Origin: an uncultured Collinsella sp.
GTDB lineage: Bacteria; Actinomycetota; Coriobacteriia; Coriobacteriales; Coriobacteriaceae
Length of the DNA stretch: 64,000 nucleotides
Direction: 5' to 3'
NCBI GenBank assembly: GCA_905208635.1
Contig: CAJLPX010000002.1
Coordinates: 1 to 64,000, forward strand
The notes under the pieces are model-generated. The model worked only from the letters and a program-made list of their open reading frames with translations, made no database searches and was not told the origin of the DNA. A program made the position numbers and the translations under genes. Numbering within the stretch: position 1 is the first letter of the stretch; every line of letters starts with the position of its first letter. Below, one piece after another: positions 25,224 to 41,007 of the stretch.

Positions 25224-25425
25224 CAACGGACACGAGGATTCGCAGCAAAGGCAACGTAGCTCCGACCGGGAGGGGCAGGGCGAGTTTTCCGTAGATTCCG
25301 CACGAGCCGAAGGCCACTTAATGTGGCCTTCGTGCGAGCCCAGGACTTGACCGAGCGGAAAACTCGCCCTGCCCCTCCCGGTCGGAGCGTATGCAGGGTT
25401 TGTGTACGAATCCTCGTGTCCGTTG
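25224..25425. repeat. Large nested palindrome P1 (202 bp)
   Basis: The outer arms 25224-25242 and 25407-25425 are perfect complements (19 bp). The inner arms 25259-25291 and 25356-25388 are perfect over 33 bp. Between them is a 64-nt core with ATTCCGCACG, a CACTTAATGTG stem-loop, and CCAGGACTTG. The core is shared with P2, P3 and P4, but the arms are not. It lies in the 504-bp gap between the aminotransferase and rplJ, and its right end touches the rplJ promoter. Confidence 0.9.
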
Positions 25426-25451
25426 ACCGACGCCGGGGTCCCCGCCATAAT
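25423..25451 (+). promoter_or_regulatory. Promoter of rplJL
   Basis: TTGACC (25423-25428), 17 bases, CATAAT (25446-25451). The -35 overlaps the last bases of palindrome P1. Confidence 0.6.
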
Positions 25452-25519
25452 ACTTTCGGTTCACGCACGAATCCGCTGCCAGAGACAGCCGGTGCAAACG
25501 GGCATCGCCCGCGAGCTTA

Positions 25520-25602
25520 ATGGGATATCCCGCCAGCCGAGGTGGTCGAGTAGATATGTCTTCTCGCCCCCGTCGCTCATGCAGCGCGGGGGCTTTCTTT
25601 TT
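25520..25602 (+). promoter_or_regulatory. L10-type leader with attenuator hairpin
   Basis: The rplJ 5' leader is about 210 nt long. It ends in a strong hairpin, GCCCCCG with CGGGGGC and CGCT with AGCG, followed by TTTCTTTTT (25566-25602). The preceding segment CCAGCCGAGGTGGTCGAGTAG resembles the kink-turn region of ribosomal L10 leaders (Rfam L10_leader). L10(L12)4 would bind there and repress its own operon. The terminator is seen; the leader class is inferred. Confidence 0.6.
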
Positions 25603-25667
25603 GGACATGCCCCCGTCACGTCCTTGTGGCGGACCGTGCCCGGAAAGAATTCGAGGAGGTGTAATTC

Positions 25668-26189
25668 ATGCCCCAGCAGTACAAAATCGACAAGGTTGCA
25701 GAGATCGAGTCCCGTATCGCCGAGAACGCCGGTCTGTTCGTCGTCAACTACAACGGTCTGACGGTTAAGCAGGCTCAGGAGCTGCGTCATCAGCTTCGCG
25801 AGTGCGGCGCCGAGATGAAGGTCTACAAGAACAACCTGGTCAAGATCGCTCTCAAGAACCAGGAGCAGCCCGAGCTCGACGAGATCCTCGCCGGCCCCGT
25901 CGCTTATGTGTTCTACGAGACCGAGCCGGTCGAGGCCGCTAAGGCCCTTAAGGACTTCTCTGCTAAGTCCAAGGGCGTCCTTGAGATCAAGGGCGGTATC
26001 TCCGACGGCAAGGCCGTTTCCGCTGATGATGTTAAGGCTATCGCCGAGCTGCCCACCAAGGATCAGCTTCTCGGCCAGATCGCCGGTCTCATCTCCGGTT
26101 TCGCTCGCGACATCGCTGTCTGCGTCAACGGCGTTTCCTCTGGTCTCGCTCGTTCGATCCAGCAGGTCTCCGAGCAGAAGGCAGCCTAG
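25668..26189 (+). CDS. rplJ: Ribosomal protein L10
   Basis: 173 residues. YKIDKVAEIESRIAENAGLFVVNYNGLTVKQAQELR is the typical L10 start, and KVYKNNLVKIALKN the rRNA-binding part; the C-terminal helix that holds L12 dimers follows DIAVCVNGVSSGLAR. L10 is the base of the ribosomal stalk and autoregulates its operon. AGGAGG lies before ATG 25668. rplK and rplA, which usually precede it, are not in the window upstream. Confidence 0.96.
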   Translation: MPQQYKIDKVAEIESRIAENAGLFVVNYNGLTVKQAQELRHQLRECGAEMKVYKNNLVKIALKNQEQPELDEILAGPVAYVFYETEPVEAAKALKDFSAKSKGVLEIKGGISDGKAVSADDVKAIAELPTKDQLLGQIAGLISGFARDIAVCVNGVSSGLARSIQQVSEQKAA

Positions 26190-26291
26190 TCGCTGTTTTC
26201 ACCCGCGGCGGCAACGCCGCACCCCTGGCGCATTCGCGCCGTGTTTTAACTGATCTCCGTGCACAGACACGGAAACCGAAAGGACTTAGAA

Positions 26292-26669
26292 ATGGCTAAG
26301 CTTACCACCGATGAGATCATCGATGCTCTTAAGGAAATGACCCTTCTCGAGGCTTCCGAGCTCGTCAAGGCTATCGAGGACACCTTCGGCGTTTCCGCCG
26401 CTGCTCCTGCCGCCGTTGTCGCCGCTCCCGCTGCTGGCGCTGCTGAGGCCGAGGAGAAGACCGAGTTTGACGTCGTGCTCGAGGGCTTCGGCGACAACAA
26501 GATCCAGGTCATCAAGGCCGTCCGTGAGCTCACCAACCTTGGCCTGAAGGAGGCCAAGGAGGTCGTCGAGGGCGCTCCCAAGGCTGTTCTCGAGGGTGCC
26601 AAGAAGGAGGACGCCGAGGCCGCCAAGGAGAAGCTCGAGGCTGCTGGCGCTGCTGTCACCCTCAAGTAA
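26292..26669 (+). CDS. rplL: Ribosomal protein L7/L12
   Basis: 125 residues. MAKLTTDEIIDALKEMTLLEASELVKAI is the dimerising N-terminus, an Ala/Pro hinge follows at about 38-55, and the C-terminal domain EKTEFDVVLEGFGDNKIQVIKAVRELT binds translation factors. The start was set at ATG 26292, seven bases after AAAGGA. It is followed by a strong terminator at 26697, so the usual rplL-rpoBC continuity is broken here. Confidence 0.96.
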   Translation: MAKLTTDEIIDALKEMTLLEASELVKAIEDTFGVSAAAPAAVVAAPAAGAAEAEEKTEFDVVLEGFGDNKIQVIKAVRELTNLGLKEAKEVVEGAPKAVLEGAKKEDAEAAKEKLEAAGAAVTLK

Positions 26670-26696
26670 TCAGGCTTTCTCGCCAGATTTCTTTGC

Positions 26697-26730
26697 AGAC
26701 GGGGTTCGCATTGCGAGCCCCGTCTTTTTT
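26697..26730 (+). terminator. Intrinsic terminator of rplJL
   Basis: AGACGGGG and CCCCGTCT with inner CGC/GCG pairing, followed by TTTTTTGTTTT, 28 bases after the rplL stop. Confidence 0.88.
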
Positions 26731-26982
26731 GTTTTGGCCCCTCATCCCCATTGCTCGGAACGCAGAACACCGCTGTCTTCGCCGTGCCAATCCCGTTACC
26801 GCTGGGGCGCAAAATTGCACCATTCGAGCAATAATTTGCGTTGACCTGCTGAAGAATTGCGTTTGCCTAGCGGTAGCGCCTGGTCCCGGCGGTAAGATAC
26901 TTCGGTATCGCAATTTGGTCTGCGGCCGCCGTGCCGCACGCATGGGGCGCATTCTGCGCCTGCGAAAGGATCCTTGAATAAT

Positions 26983-27891
26983 ATGAAGGCAATCATCCCC
27001 GCCGCCGGTCTTGGCACGCGTTTTCTGCCTGGCACCAAGTGCACGCCCAAAGAGATGCTGCCGGTGCTCGACAAGCCGGTCATTCAGTATGTCGTTGAGG
27101 AGGCACTCGACCCCGAGGAGGTCGACGATGCCATCATCGTTACCTCGCCCGGTAAGCCCGAGCTGCTGAGCTATTTCCAGCCCGACCGTTCGCTCGAGAA
27201 CCTGCTGCGCGAGCGCGGTAAGAACGCCTACGCCGATGCCGTCGCCCATGCGGGCGGTATGCCGGTCGACTTCCGTTATCAGTACGAGCCCAAGGGCCTC
27301 GGCCATGCTATCCGCTCTGCCGCCGATGCTGTGGCAGGGGAGAACTTCCTGGTTCTTCTGGGCGACTACGTTGTGCCTAACCGCGACATCTGCGACAAGA
27401 TGCTCGCTGTTTCCAAGGAGCACGGTGGCGCTTCGGTTATCGCCGTTGCCGCGTGCGCTCCCGAGGAAGTCAGCCGCTATGGCGTCATCGCCGGTGATCG
27501 CGTGGGCTCTCTCGAGGGCTTCGAGAATGCTGCCGATGACGAGCCCGGTGCCGTTTGGCGCATCGGCGGTCTGGTCGAGAAGCCTGCTCCCGAGGCGGCT
27601 CCGTCCAACCTGTACATCGTCGGCCGTTACCTGCTGAGCCCGCTGGTCATGGACCTGCTCGCCGACCAGCAGGCCGGTAAGGGCGGCGAGATCCAGCTTA
27701 CCGACGCCATGGCCCGCTCGCTCGACCGCGAGGCCATGTACGCTGTCGTCATCGACCCGCTCTCGGGCTACGACACCGGTACCCCGTCTGGCTGGATGGC
27801 CACCAACGCCCTCATGGCCGCAAGCGATCCTCGCTTTGCCAGCGCCTTCTGGGACGCTATCGACGAGCGCGGCGGCTTGATGCGCAAGTAA
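26983..27891 (+). CDS. galU: UTP-glucose-1-phosphate uridylyltransferase
   Basis: 302 residues. MKAIIPAAGLGTRFLPGTKC is the nucleotide-binding signature with the catalytic R; ALDPEEVDDAIIVTSPGK, FLVLLGDYVVPN and GLVEKPAPEAAPSNLYIVGRYLLSP (active-site EKP) follow the GalU pattern. It makes UDP-glucose for cell-surface glycans. The start could also be TTG 26974, which sits closer to the AAAGGA site; ATG 26983 was preferred. It lies unusually between rplL and rpoB. Terminator at 27912. Confidence 0.93.
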   Translation: MKAIIPAAGLGTRFLPGTKCTPKEMLPVLDKPVIQYVVEEALDPEEVDDAIIVTSPGKPELLSYFQPDRSLENLLRERGKNAYADAVAHAGGMPVDFRYQYEPKGLGHAIRSAADAVAGENFLVLLGDYVVPNRDICDKMLAVSKEHGGASVIAVAACAPEEVSRYGVIAGDRVGSLEGFENAADDEPGAVWRIGGLVEKPAPEAAPSNLYIVGRYLLSPLVMDLLADQQAGKGGEIQLTDAMARSLDREAMYAVVIDPLSGYDTGTPSGWMATNALMAASDPRFASAFWDAIDERGGLMRK

Positions 27892-27911
27892 GCCTTCGGT
27901 CATCGACATTT

Positions 27912-27944
27912 ACGGGTGCGGACTTCGGTCTGCACCCGTTTTTT
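27912..27944 (+). terminator. Intrinsic terminator of galU
   Basis: ACGGGTGCGGAC, TTCG loop, GTCTGCACCCGT, then TTTTTT: a perfect textbook terminator 20 bases after the stop. Confidence 0.9.
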
Positions 27945-27964
27945 ATGCGAGCTACAGCTTAGCC

Positions 27965-28144
27965 CCGGAAAGTGCGACCCACAATTTGGTCGAATTCTGC
28001 GATGCGCTTTCCGGTTGGAGCCTCTAGCGGAAACTGCGACCCGGAATTTCGGCTCAGAACGGGATATGCTTTCCCAAACAGGGCTCAACCGGAAACTGCG
28101 TCCCAGTTTGGGGCCTCAAAACGGGATGCAGTTTCCGTCCGATC
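27965..28144 (+). repeat. 180-bp direct repeat, left copy (three hairpin units)
   Basis: About 90 percent identical by eye to 29986-30166. It holds three related units of about 55 bp, each an inverted repeat of the form GGAAA-CTGCG-TCCC ... GGGA-TGC-TTTCC. The two copies flank the surface-protein gene at 28258-29865 in the same orientation. Differences in the third unit keep the stem paired, which hints at selection for a structured RNA or DNA form. Confidence 0.88.
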
Positions 28145-28199
28145 TGTCATGAGCAACTTGGTGCTCGTCCACGACAGTTTCGTTCGCTGGTCTTCCAAG

Positions 28200-28229
28200 T
28201 AAAAGGGCCGTCCCGTGAAGGGCGGCCCG
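28200..28229 (-). terminator. Intrinsic terminator of the surface-protein gene
   Basis: Minus-strand GGGCCGCCC pairs with GGGACGGCCC and is followed by TTTTA, 29 bases past the stop codon. Confidence 0.75.
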
Positions 28230-28257
28230 ATTTGACTGTGGGTTCGCTTGTCAGGTG

Positions 28258-29865
28258 CTATTCGACCGGATGGCCGCACTTGGGGCAGAACTTGGCTTCT
28301 GGTACGAGTGGGGTGCCGCAGTGGCGGCAGAATTTCGGGGCAGAAGATGCGACCGGCTGCTGGGAAATGTCTGCGAGGGGCTCCCCTGACGATTGCCATT
28401 GTGTATCAAATGCCGAATCAGCAGAAGACTGTTGAGCGACCTGTTCCTGCTGGGCATGCTTCTTGTGGCGGCTGCGTTTGTGTCTCTTTGCTTTGGGTGC
28501 GGTGCCAGCGATGCTTGTTTGAGCTGCGGCGCGCTTTTTGCGACGGATGCAAACGACTGTGATGCCGCCGATGATTATCAGGACAGCCGCAATCCCACCG
28601 CCAATAACGATTGGCATGTTGTCCTGGGCAAAGAAGATGATTTCTTCGATCGGGCTATAGTGGATATTCGACTTGTAGATGTCGACGTGCAACTTCTTTG
28701 AGTCTTTGGGACCGGTATAGTCCACGGCGATCTTTCGGTCGTTATCGACGAATTCGGGGAAGCAATAGCTATCCGATTTAATTTTATTGTCGACCCTCTG
28801 GCCTGTCTGGGTGTCAATGAGGCGAATGACGGTTGAACCGTCGTTTGAGATCGAGGCCAGCACGATATTGCCGTCTCTCGAGATGTCGTAATAATCCGTC
28901 CAGTCCTCGTCGTCGTTCTTGACTACATAGCGGATTTGCTTCCCGGAATGCGGATCGATGACAATGGTGTCGAAATTGTCCCCAGTAAAGGCTAGGAAAA
29001 ATTTCCCCCAAGTGTTATAAACATAGATTTTATTACCGTCGGCAACTTTATCGGTGTTGCCGTCATAGTCCGCTTTGTAATAGGTTGAATACGGTTCATC
29101 ATCATCGCTTACAGTCTTTATGAGCAACATGTCGGACCCGTATGCCCTAGTTACGCTATTGCATTGGGCGTTACCTGGTATCTCTTTAATTGATGTGGAG
29201 CCATTGGGAATGTTGATTACCTTGAGCTTTCGATTCGTGTAGACATACAAACGCTTTCCATCCTTTGAGAGGCCGGCGTACATGTCGTCTTTTTCGAACT
29301 TGTAGGTAAATGTTTTCTTATTTGATTGCAGATTGAAAACGCAAAAATCCCCGTATTTGCCATTCGAACAATGGGCAGTCAAGCTGTTCCCGTCTTCATT
29401 AAGCTCGATGCTGTCGGCCTCTAATTTCTTTACGTGTATAGAGCAAGCGACCCGTTGTTGATCTTCGACGGAATAGACGATGACCTTGCCGTCTTCCAGC
29501 CAATAAAGATACTTGCCGTTCGAAGTACTGTAAACATCGAATAGACAGGATTTTGGTATGTCGATGGGAGTGACTTCACCGCTCCTAAGATCAAGCCGCG
29601 AATAACCGTAACATACATCATTAGCGTTATCGTCATAGTTATCGTCAAAGTCACAGTCTGCGATGATGGCATAATTGCCGTCGTCTGTGAAGAACCATGC
29701 ATTCGAATCTTGGCCTTCGACGTCAACAGTTAGCGACTTCTCCAGCTCCGGTGTCGGTAGGCCGTCAGCTAATGCTGCGGGGGGGGCAGCCAGCGGGGTC
29801 AGCGCCGCTACGATGCCGATTGCGACCGCGGCGATCCTCCTGCCTTCTCGGATGCTCTTAAACAT
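28258..29865 (-). CDS. Surface-exposed beta-propeller-like protein with cytoplasmic zinc ribbon
   Basis: 535 residues. A signal peptide (VAIGIVAALTPLAAPPAALADG) is followed by about 380 residues of repeated strand segments such as NGKYLYWLEDGKVIVYS, DGKRLYVYTNRKLKVINI and DGNIVLASISNDGSTVIRLID, typical of WD40/YVTN-like propellers. One membrane helix (about 420-445, MPIVIGGGIAAVLIIIGGI) is followed by a basic segment and a C-terminal zinc ribbon with CRHC and CPKC. The gene is clearly poorer in GC than its neighbours and lies between two 180-bp direct repeats. It looks acquired. The function is unknown; a surface sensor or scaffold is possible. Confidence 0.8.
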   Translation of the reverse strand: MFKSIREGRRIAAVAIGIVAALTPLAAPPAALADGLPTPELEKSLTVDVEGQDSNAWFFTDDGNYAIIADCDFDDNYDDNANDVCYGYSRLDLRSGEVTPIDIPKSCLFDVYSTSNGKYLYWLEDGKVIVYSVEDQQRVACSIHVKKLEADSIELNEDGNSLTAHCSNGKYGDFCVFNLQSNKKTFTYKFEKDDMYAGLSKDGKRLYVYTNRKLKVINIPNGSTSIKEIPGNAQCNSVTRAYGSDMLLIKTVSDDDEPYSTYYKADYDGNTDKVADGNKIYVYNTWGKFFLAFTGDNFDTIVIDPHSGKQIRYVVKNDDEDWTDYYDISRDGNIVLASISNDGSTVIRLIDTQTGQRVDNKIKSDSYCFPEFVDNDRKIAVDYTGPKDSKKLHVDIYKSNIHYSPIEEIIFFAQDNMPIVIGGGIAAVLIIIGGITVVCIRRKKRAAAQTSIAGTAPKAKRHKRSRHKKHAQQEQVAQQSSADSAFDTQWQSSGEPLADISQQPVASSAPKFCRHCGTPLVPEAKFCPKCGHPVE

Positions 29866-29985
29866 GGCAATCCTTTCGTTGGGTTATAAGTATCTATCCA
29901 GTATCTTCATGCCGGATTCGAAGAATCTGTTGCGCAACATTGCCAAACGGATGTGATAAAGCGGCGGTCCCTTTGTCGCATCCTG

Positions 29986-30166
29986 CCGGAAAGTACGACC
30001 CACAATTTGGCTGAATTCTGGGACGCGCTTTCCGGTTGGAGCCCCTAGCGGAAACTGCGACCCGGAATTTCGGCTCAGAATGGGATGTGCTTTCCCAAAC
30101 AGGGCTCAATCGGAAGCTGCGTCCCAGTTTGGGGCCTCAAAACGGGACGCAGCTTCCGCTCGATCA
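29986..30166 (+). repeat. 180-bp direct repeat, right copy (three hairpin units)
   Basis: Second copy of the repeat at 27965. The third unit, GGAAGCTGCGTCCC ... GGGACGCAGCTTCC, is a perfect inverted repeat. In the left copy the same unit reads GGAAACTGCGTCCC ... GGGATGCAGTTTCC, where one A-T pair replaces G-C on both arms. It lies in the 555-bp gap between the surface-protein gene and rpoB; the rest of the gap holds the rpoB promoter and leader. Confidence 0.88.
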
Positions 30167-30319
30167 ACCCTCGCCGCCATTCCGCCATTCAACGGCGCGC
30201 ATCAGCGGTCTCGTTCACAGAAAATATATGAACAGGTGTTCGATACATACGTATCTACCTGCACCTTTTCTGTCGAAAATCTTTGCTACTCCAAAAACTC
30301 AATCGCGTCAAGGCTTTTC

Positions 30320-30347
30320 TTGCCCAACGGTCGGTACCTGATAAACT
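30320..30347 (+). promoter_or_regulatory. Promoter of rpoBC
   Basis: TTGCCC, 16 bases, TAAACT, 73 bases before the GTG start of rpoB. It replaces the usual readthrough from rplL, which a terminator and two intervening genes prevent here. Confidence 0.55.
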
Positions 30348-30420
30348 ATTAGGTTGCGATAACTGGCGAAGCTATGCCTCGCCAACCCACCGAGCATTTC
30401 CGTGAAGGAGGAAAAACCTG

Positions 30421-33912
<3,492 letters not shown>

Positions 33913-33918
33913 TTGACT

Positions 33919-38394
<4,476 letters not shown>

Positions 38395-38421
38395 CTTCCT
38401 AGTACGTTAACTGCCCTTCCA

Positions 38422-38457
38422 AAGACCCGTTTCCCAACAGGGGAGCGGGTCTTTTTT
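38422..38457 (+). terminator. Intrinsic terminator of rpoBC
   Basis: AAGACCCG and CGGGTCTT with a 16-base loop, followed by TTTTTT, 28 bases after the rpoC stop. Confidence 0.85.
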
Positions 38458-38488
38458 GGTGGGGAACGTTGCCCCGACGAGCACGTTG

Positions 38489-38625
38489 GATTCCCGGAAC
38501 GGGCCGCCCGCTGTTTAAGTTTGTCGCGAGTTCCGCACGCAAAGGAAAGCACTTAATGTGCTTTCCGTCTTGCGCAGGACTGTAGAGCAGCAAACTTAAA
38601 CAGCGGGCGGCCCGTTCCGGGAATC
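38489..38625. repeat. Large nested palindrome P2
   Basis: Perfect 35-bp arms at 38489-38523 and 38591-38625 enclose a 67-nt core starting TCGCGAGTTCCGCACG, with the CACTTAATGTG centre and ending AGGACTGTAGAGCAG. The flanks AACGTTGCCCCGACGAGCACGT and GCGCACAGAAGGGGATTCC recur around P3. It lies between the rpoBC terminator and the second sigma factor gene. Confidence 0.9.
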
Positions 38626-38654
38626 TGCCCCCGCGCACAGAAGGGGATTCCTTT

Positions 38655-38682
38655 TGCCAAAAAGGGACAGGTTTATTTTGGT
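38655..38682 (+). repeat. Hairpin element B, copy 1
   Basis: CCAAAA and TTTTGG arms enclose AGGGACAGGTTTA. The same 28 bases occur in the opposite orientation at 40609. The loop shares GGGACAGG with hairpin element A although the stem is unrelated. It lies just right of palindrome P2. Confidence 0.78.
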
Positions 38683-38702
38683 AGGTTTTTCCTGCTTGGA
38701 TT

Positions 38703-38731
38703 TGAAACATTTCGTTCGGCCAAAGCGTATC
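38703..38731 (+). promoter_or_regulatory. ECF-type promoter of the second sigma/anti-sigma pair
   Basis: TGAAAC (38703-38708), 17 bases, CGTATC (38726-38731), 48 bases before the sigma start. This fits the AAC/CGT pattern of ECF sigma factors and suggests autoregulation. Confidence 0.6.
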
Positions 38732-38779
38732 TATGGTGAGGACCTCATCAAGAACCATCAGCGTCACCGGGAGGTGATT

Positions 38780-39298
38780 ATGGAAGAACAAGCATTTAGA
38801 CAGGCGGTCGAAGATCACCGGGATGTCGTGTTTCGAATCGCCTTGACGTACCTGCGCGATCGCGCCGATGCCGACGATATTGCCCAAGATGTCTTTCTTA
38901 AGTTGCTTAAAAGCGATGGACACTTTGAAAGTTGGGAACATCTTCGCCGCTGGCTTATCCGGGTCACGATCAATGAATGTAAATCGCTCTTTCGAAAGCC
39001 ATGGAGGCGTGTAGAGGATATTGAGAACCTGGCCGATTCGCTTTCGGCGGCGCAGGAGGAGACCAAGGCGGTCCTGTCAGACGTTATGCGACTTCCGGAG
39101 CGATTCCGTATCCCCATCGTGCTCTATTACTATCTGGGCTTCTCGACTTCAGAGATTGCCGAGTTGCTGCACGTACCAGCCGCGACAGTTCGAACGCGTT
39201 TAGCTCGCGGCAGATCGAAACTCAAGTTCATCCTAGAGGAGGGCGACCGTGAAATCCAACCAAATCAAGCAGGCCTTCGAGTCCGTCCAAGCCGATAG
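38780..39298 (+). CDS. ECF-type RNA polymerase sigma factor (second copy)
   Basis: 172 residues. Region 2 is DADDIAQDVFLKLLKSDGHFESWEH with RRWLIRVTINECKSLFR; region 4 is LPERFRIPIVLYYYLGFSTS with EIAELLHVPAATVRTRLARGR. The start was set at ATG 38780, directly after GGAGGTG. It overlaps the following anti-sigma-like gene by 50 bp. It is a paralogue of the sigma at 3068-3628 but clearly diverged, so the two probably read different promoters. Confidence 0.92.
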   Translation: MEEQAFRQAVEDHRDVVFRIALTYLRDRADADDIAQDVFLKLLKSDGHFESWEHLRRWLIRVTINECKSLFRKPWRRVEDIENLADSLSAAQEETKAVLSDVMRLPERFRIPIVLYYYLGFSTSEIAELLHVPAATVRTRLARGRSKLKFILEEGDREIQPNQAGLRVRPSR

Positions 39299-40325
39299 CG
39301 ATCTTGCTGGCCGTGTTCTTTATGCCGCTGCTGGTGAGCCGCTTCGCCGAAAGGGTCACGCGAAGCCTCTGTATGTTGCCGTAATCGGATGTCTTGCCGG
39401 AGTGCTGGCGACCGGAGGGGTCGCCTACGCTGTTGTCAATTCCAGTTATTTTGCCTCTGCCTGGGGAAACCATGGCAACGGAGAGTCCGTTACCTGGACA
39501 AATGGCGGCTCGTCGGGGACGAAATATACCTACACCAGAGAGTTTGGTGATGGTATCGCGCCCCAAAGCCTGGAGGGTGCAGTCCAGAAGGTCAATCTGT
39601 CCGTCGAGGGCAACGGCTATACGCTCGACATTCATGAGATGGCAATCGACGAGAACGGTTGCGGTGCTGTGACGTTTACATTGTCCAATCCGAATGGCGT
39701 TAACTACTACAAGCCGGCGGCAGAGCTTGGCGAACTTGTTCTCTATGGTGAAGAAGAAGGGGGCGTCAGTACACCCAGCATGAACTTCGGCGAGGAATGG
39801 GCTGATACACGCTGCACCATTGATAAAGACACATCAAGCGACACGGTCATTAACGGCACGATGTACTTTGCATCTTGGAATCGCGATCGAGATTTACGAC
39901 ATGCGGTCACCTGGAATATCAGTTGGACGGAGGGCAAAGGTGAGGATGCGAAGGTGATCGAGGTATCGACGCCAGAGTTTAACGTCGGAGCGCACGTCGA
40001 TACAAAAGAACTCCGCTCCGATGACTCGCCTCTCGAGATCAGTCCGTTTTCCATCCAGACGCACATCGATGATCTGGGCTATGAAGCAGTTGATCATAAT
40101 CTGACCGTCACCTACAAGGATGGGTCAGAGCAGATTATCGAAGATGACGACGCAGGGGCGTACAATTTCTATGTTTCGATGGGACGCAATAGCGGAGAGA
40201 ACATTTGGGTGCCAACGAAGTTGATTGATGTCGACCAAGTGGTTTCAGTAACGCTCGAAGGCACACGCTGCACTTCAACAGGGGGCGCCGAAACGTCGGA
40301 ACCCTTTACCATCGTCTATTCGTAA
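39249..40325 (+). CDS. Membrane-anchored anti-sigma-like protein (DUF4179-type, second copy)
   Basis: 358 residues starting at GTG 39249 behind GAGGAGGG. It has a short cytoplasmic N-terminus (about 40 residues), one membrane helix (LYVAVIGCLAGVLATGGVAYAV) and a large outer beta-rich domain, the same plan as the 1957-3087 protein. The pairing and 50-bp overlap with an ECF sigma gene suggest it binds and controls that sigma factor. No zinc-binding H-x3-C-x2-C motif of the ZAS type is visible. Confidence 0.72.
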   Translation: MKSNQIKQAFESVQADSDLAGRVLYAAAGEPLRRKGHAKPLYVAVIGCLAGVLATGGVAYAVVNSSYFASAWGNHGNGESVTWTNGGSSGTKYTYTREFGDGIAPQSLEGAVQKVNLSVEGNGYTLDIHEMAIDENGCGAVTFTLSNPNGVNYYKPAAELGELVLYGEEEGGVSTPSMNFGEEWADTRCTIDKDTSSDTVINGTMYFASWNRDRDLRHAVTWNISWTEGKGEDAKVIEVSTPEFNVGAHVDTKELRSDDSPLEISPFSIQTHIDDLGYEAVDHNLTVTYKDGSEQIIEDDDAGAYNFYVSMGRNSGENIWVPTKLIDVDQVVSVTLEGTRCTSTGGAETSEPFTIVYS

Positions 40326-40410
40326 GATTTGGGGCCGCTTTCTACTAGGGGAAGCGGCCTTCTTTGCGGTAAATGGGCGGTTAGACCGCACGATATTCGC
40401 CTGCATTCCT

Positions 40411-40531
40411 GAAGTATGCGGCAAAATCTTGATGGGTCGACCACACCGTATATGCTCAAGCGCTCTACCTGCGGGTTTATTATCGCAAAACCCCGGTGCG
40501 CTCGGCGGGTCCAGAATTTGCCGCATACTTC
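40411..40531. repeat. 121-bp inverted repeat
   Basis: GAAGTATGCGGCAAA (40411-40425) is exactly complementary to TTTGCCGCATACTTC (40517-40531). Partial pairing continues inside (GGGTC/GACC-like segments, GCGGGTTT with AAAACCCC). It is the first of three structured elements in the 682-bp gap between the anti-sigma-like gene and rpsL. Confidence 0.7.
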
Positions 40532-40608
40532 CGAAAGCGCCGCCGATTTCCATGCGACAGGTGAGAGCAGATCACCGTTGGAGCGCGACGTTTCCCCAGA
40601 TAAAACCG

Positions 40609-40636
40609 ACCAAAATAAACCTGTCCCTTTTTGGCA
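40609..40636 (-). repeat. Hairpin element B, copy 2
   Basis: Identical over 28 bases to the copy at 38655, in the opposite orientation: ACCAAAATAAACCTGTCCC then TTTTTGGCA. It lies just left of palindrome P3, whereas copy 1 lies just right of P2. Confidence 0.78.
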
Positions 40637-40662
40637 GGTAACGTTGCCCCGACGAGCACGTC

Positions 40663-40801
40663 GGATCCCCGGCCCGGGCGGCACAGGGGTTAAGTTTGTC
40701 GCGAGTTCCGCACGAGCCGGAGGCCACTTAATGTGGCCTCCGTGCGAGCCAGGACTGTAGAGCAGCAAACTTAAAACCTGGGCCGCCCGGTCCGGGGATC
40801 C
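40663..40801. repeat. Large nested palindrome P3
   Basis: Arms 40663-40698 and 40766-40801 are complementary with a few mismatches over 36 bases, around a 67-nt core that matches P2 and P4 (TCGCGAGTTCCGCACG, CACTTAATGTG, AGGACTGTAGAGCAG). The arm sequence resembles P2 near the core (TTAAGTTTG) and diverges outward. The flanks match those of P2. It lies about 200 bases before rpsL. Confidence 0.9.
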
Positions 40802-40860
40802 TCCCAAGCGCACAGGAGGGGATTCCTTTTGTGTAGGCTTTGCGGAAATGTGCCGATTTT

Positions 40861-40914
40861 AGGATACGCCCGGCGGCGTGGTCTGTTGACGGCACAGCTA
40901 ACGCCACGTATCCT
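40861..40914 (+). promoter_or_regulatory. Promoter region of rpsL-rpsG-fusA-rpsJ
   Basis: TTGACG (40886-40891), 17 bases, TATCCT (40909-40914) is a strong sigma-70 promoter. AGGATACGCCCG at 40861-40872 lies upstream and pairs with the -10 region CGTATCCT as an inverted repeat. The GGATACGCCCG motif recurs before rplC and, as GGACACGCCCG, before rplB. Confidence 0.7.
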
Positions 40915-41007
40915 ATCGAACTGCGTGTTTCGTAGGGGGATGCTGACCCCTCGATTCAAGCCGTTGCACTTTACAGAAAGCTGGAATCATTCGAGAAGGA
41001 GTACGCT

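Noticed and set aside
25164..25667. Open frames inside palindrome P1
   Set aside because: They arise from the two complementary arms being stop-poor in both strands; no start signals or conserved protein pattern.
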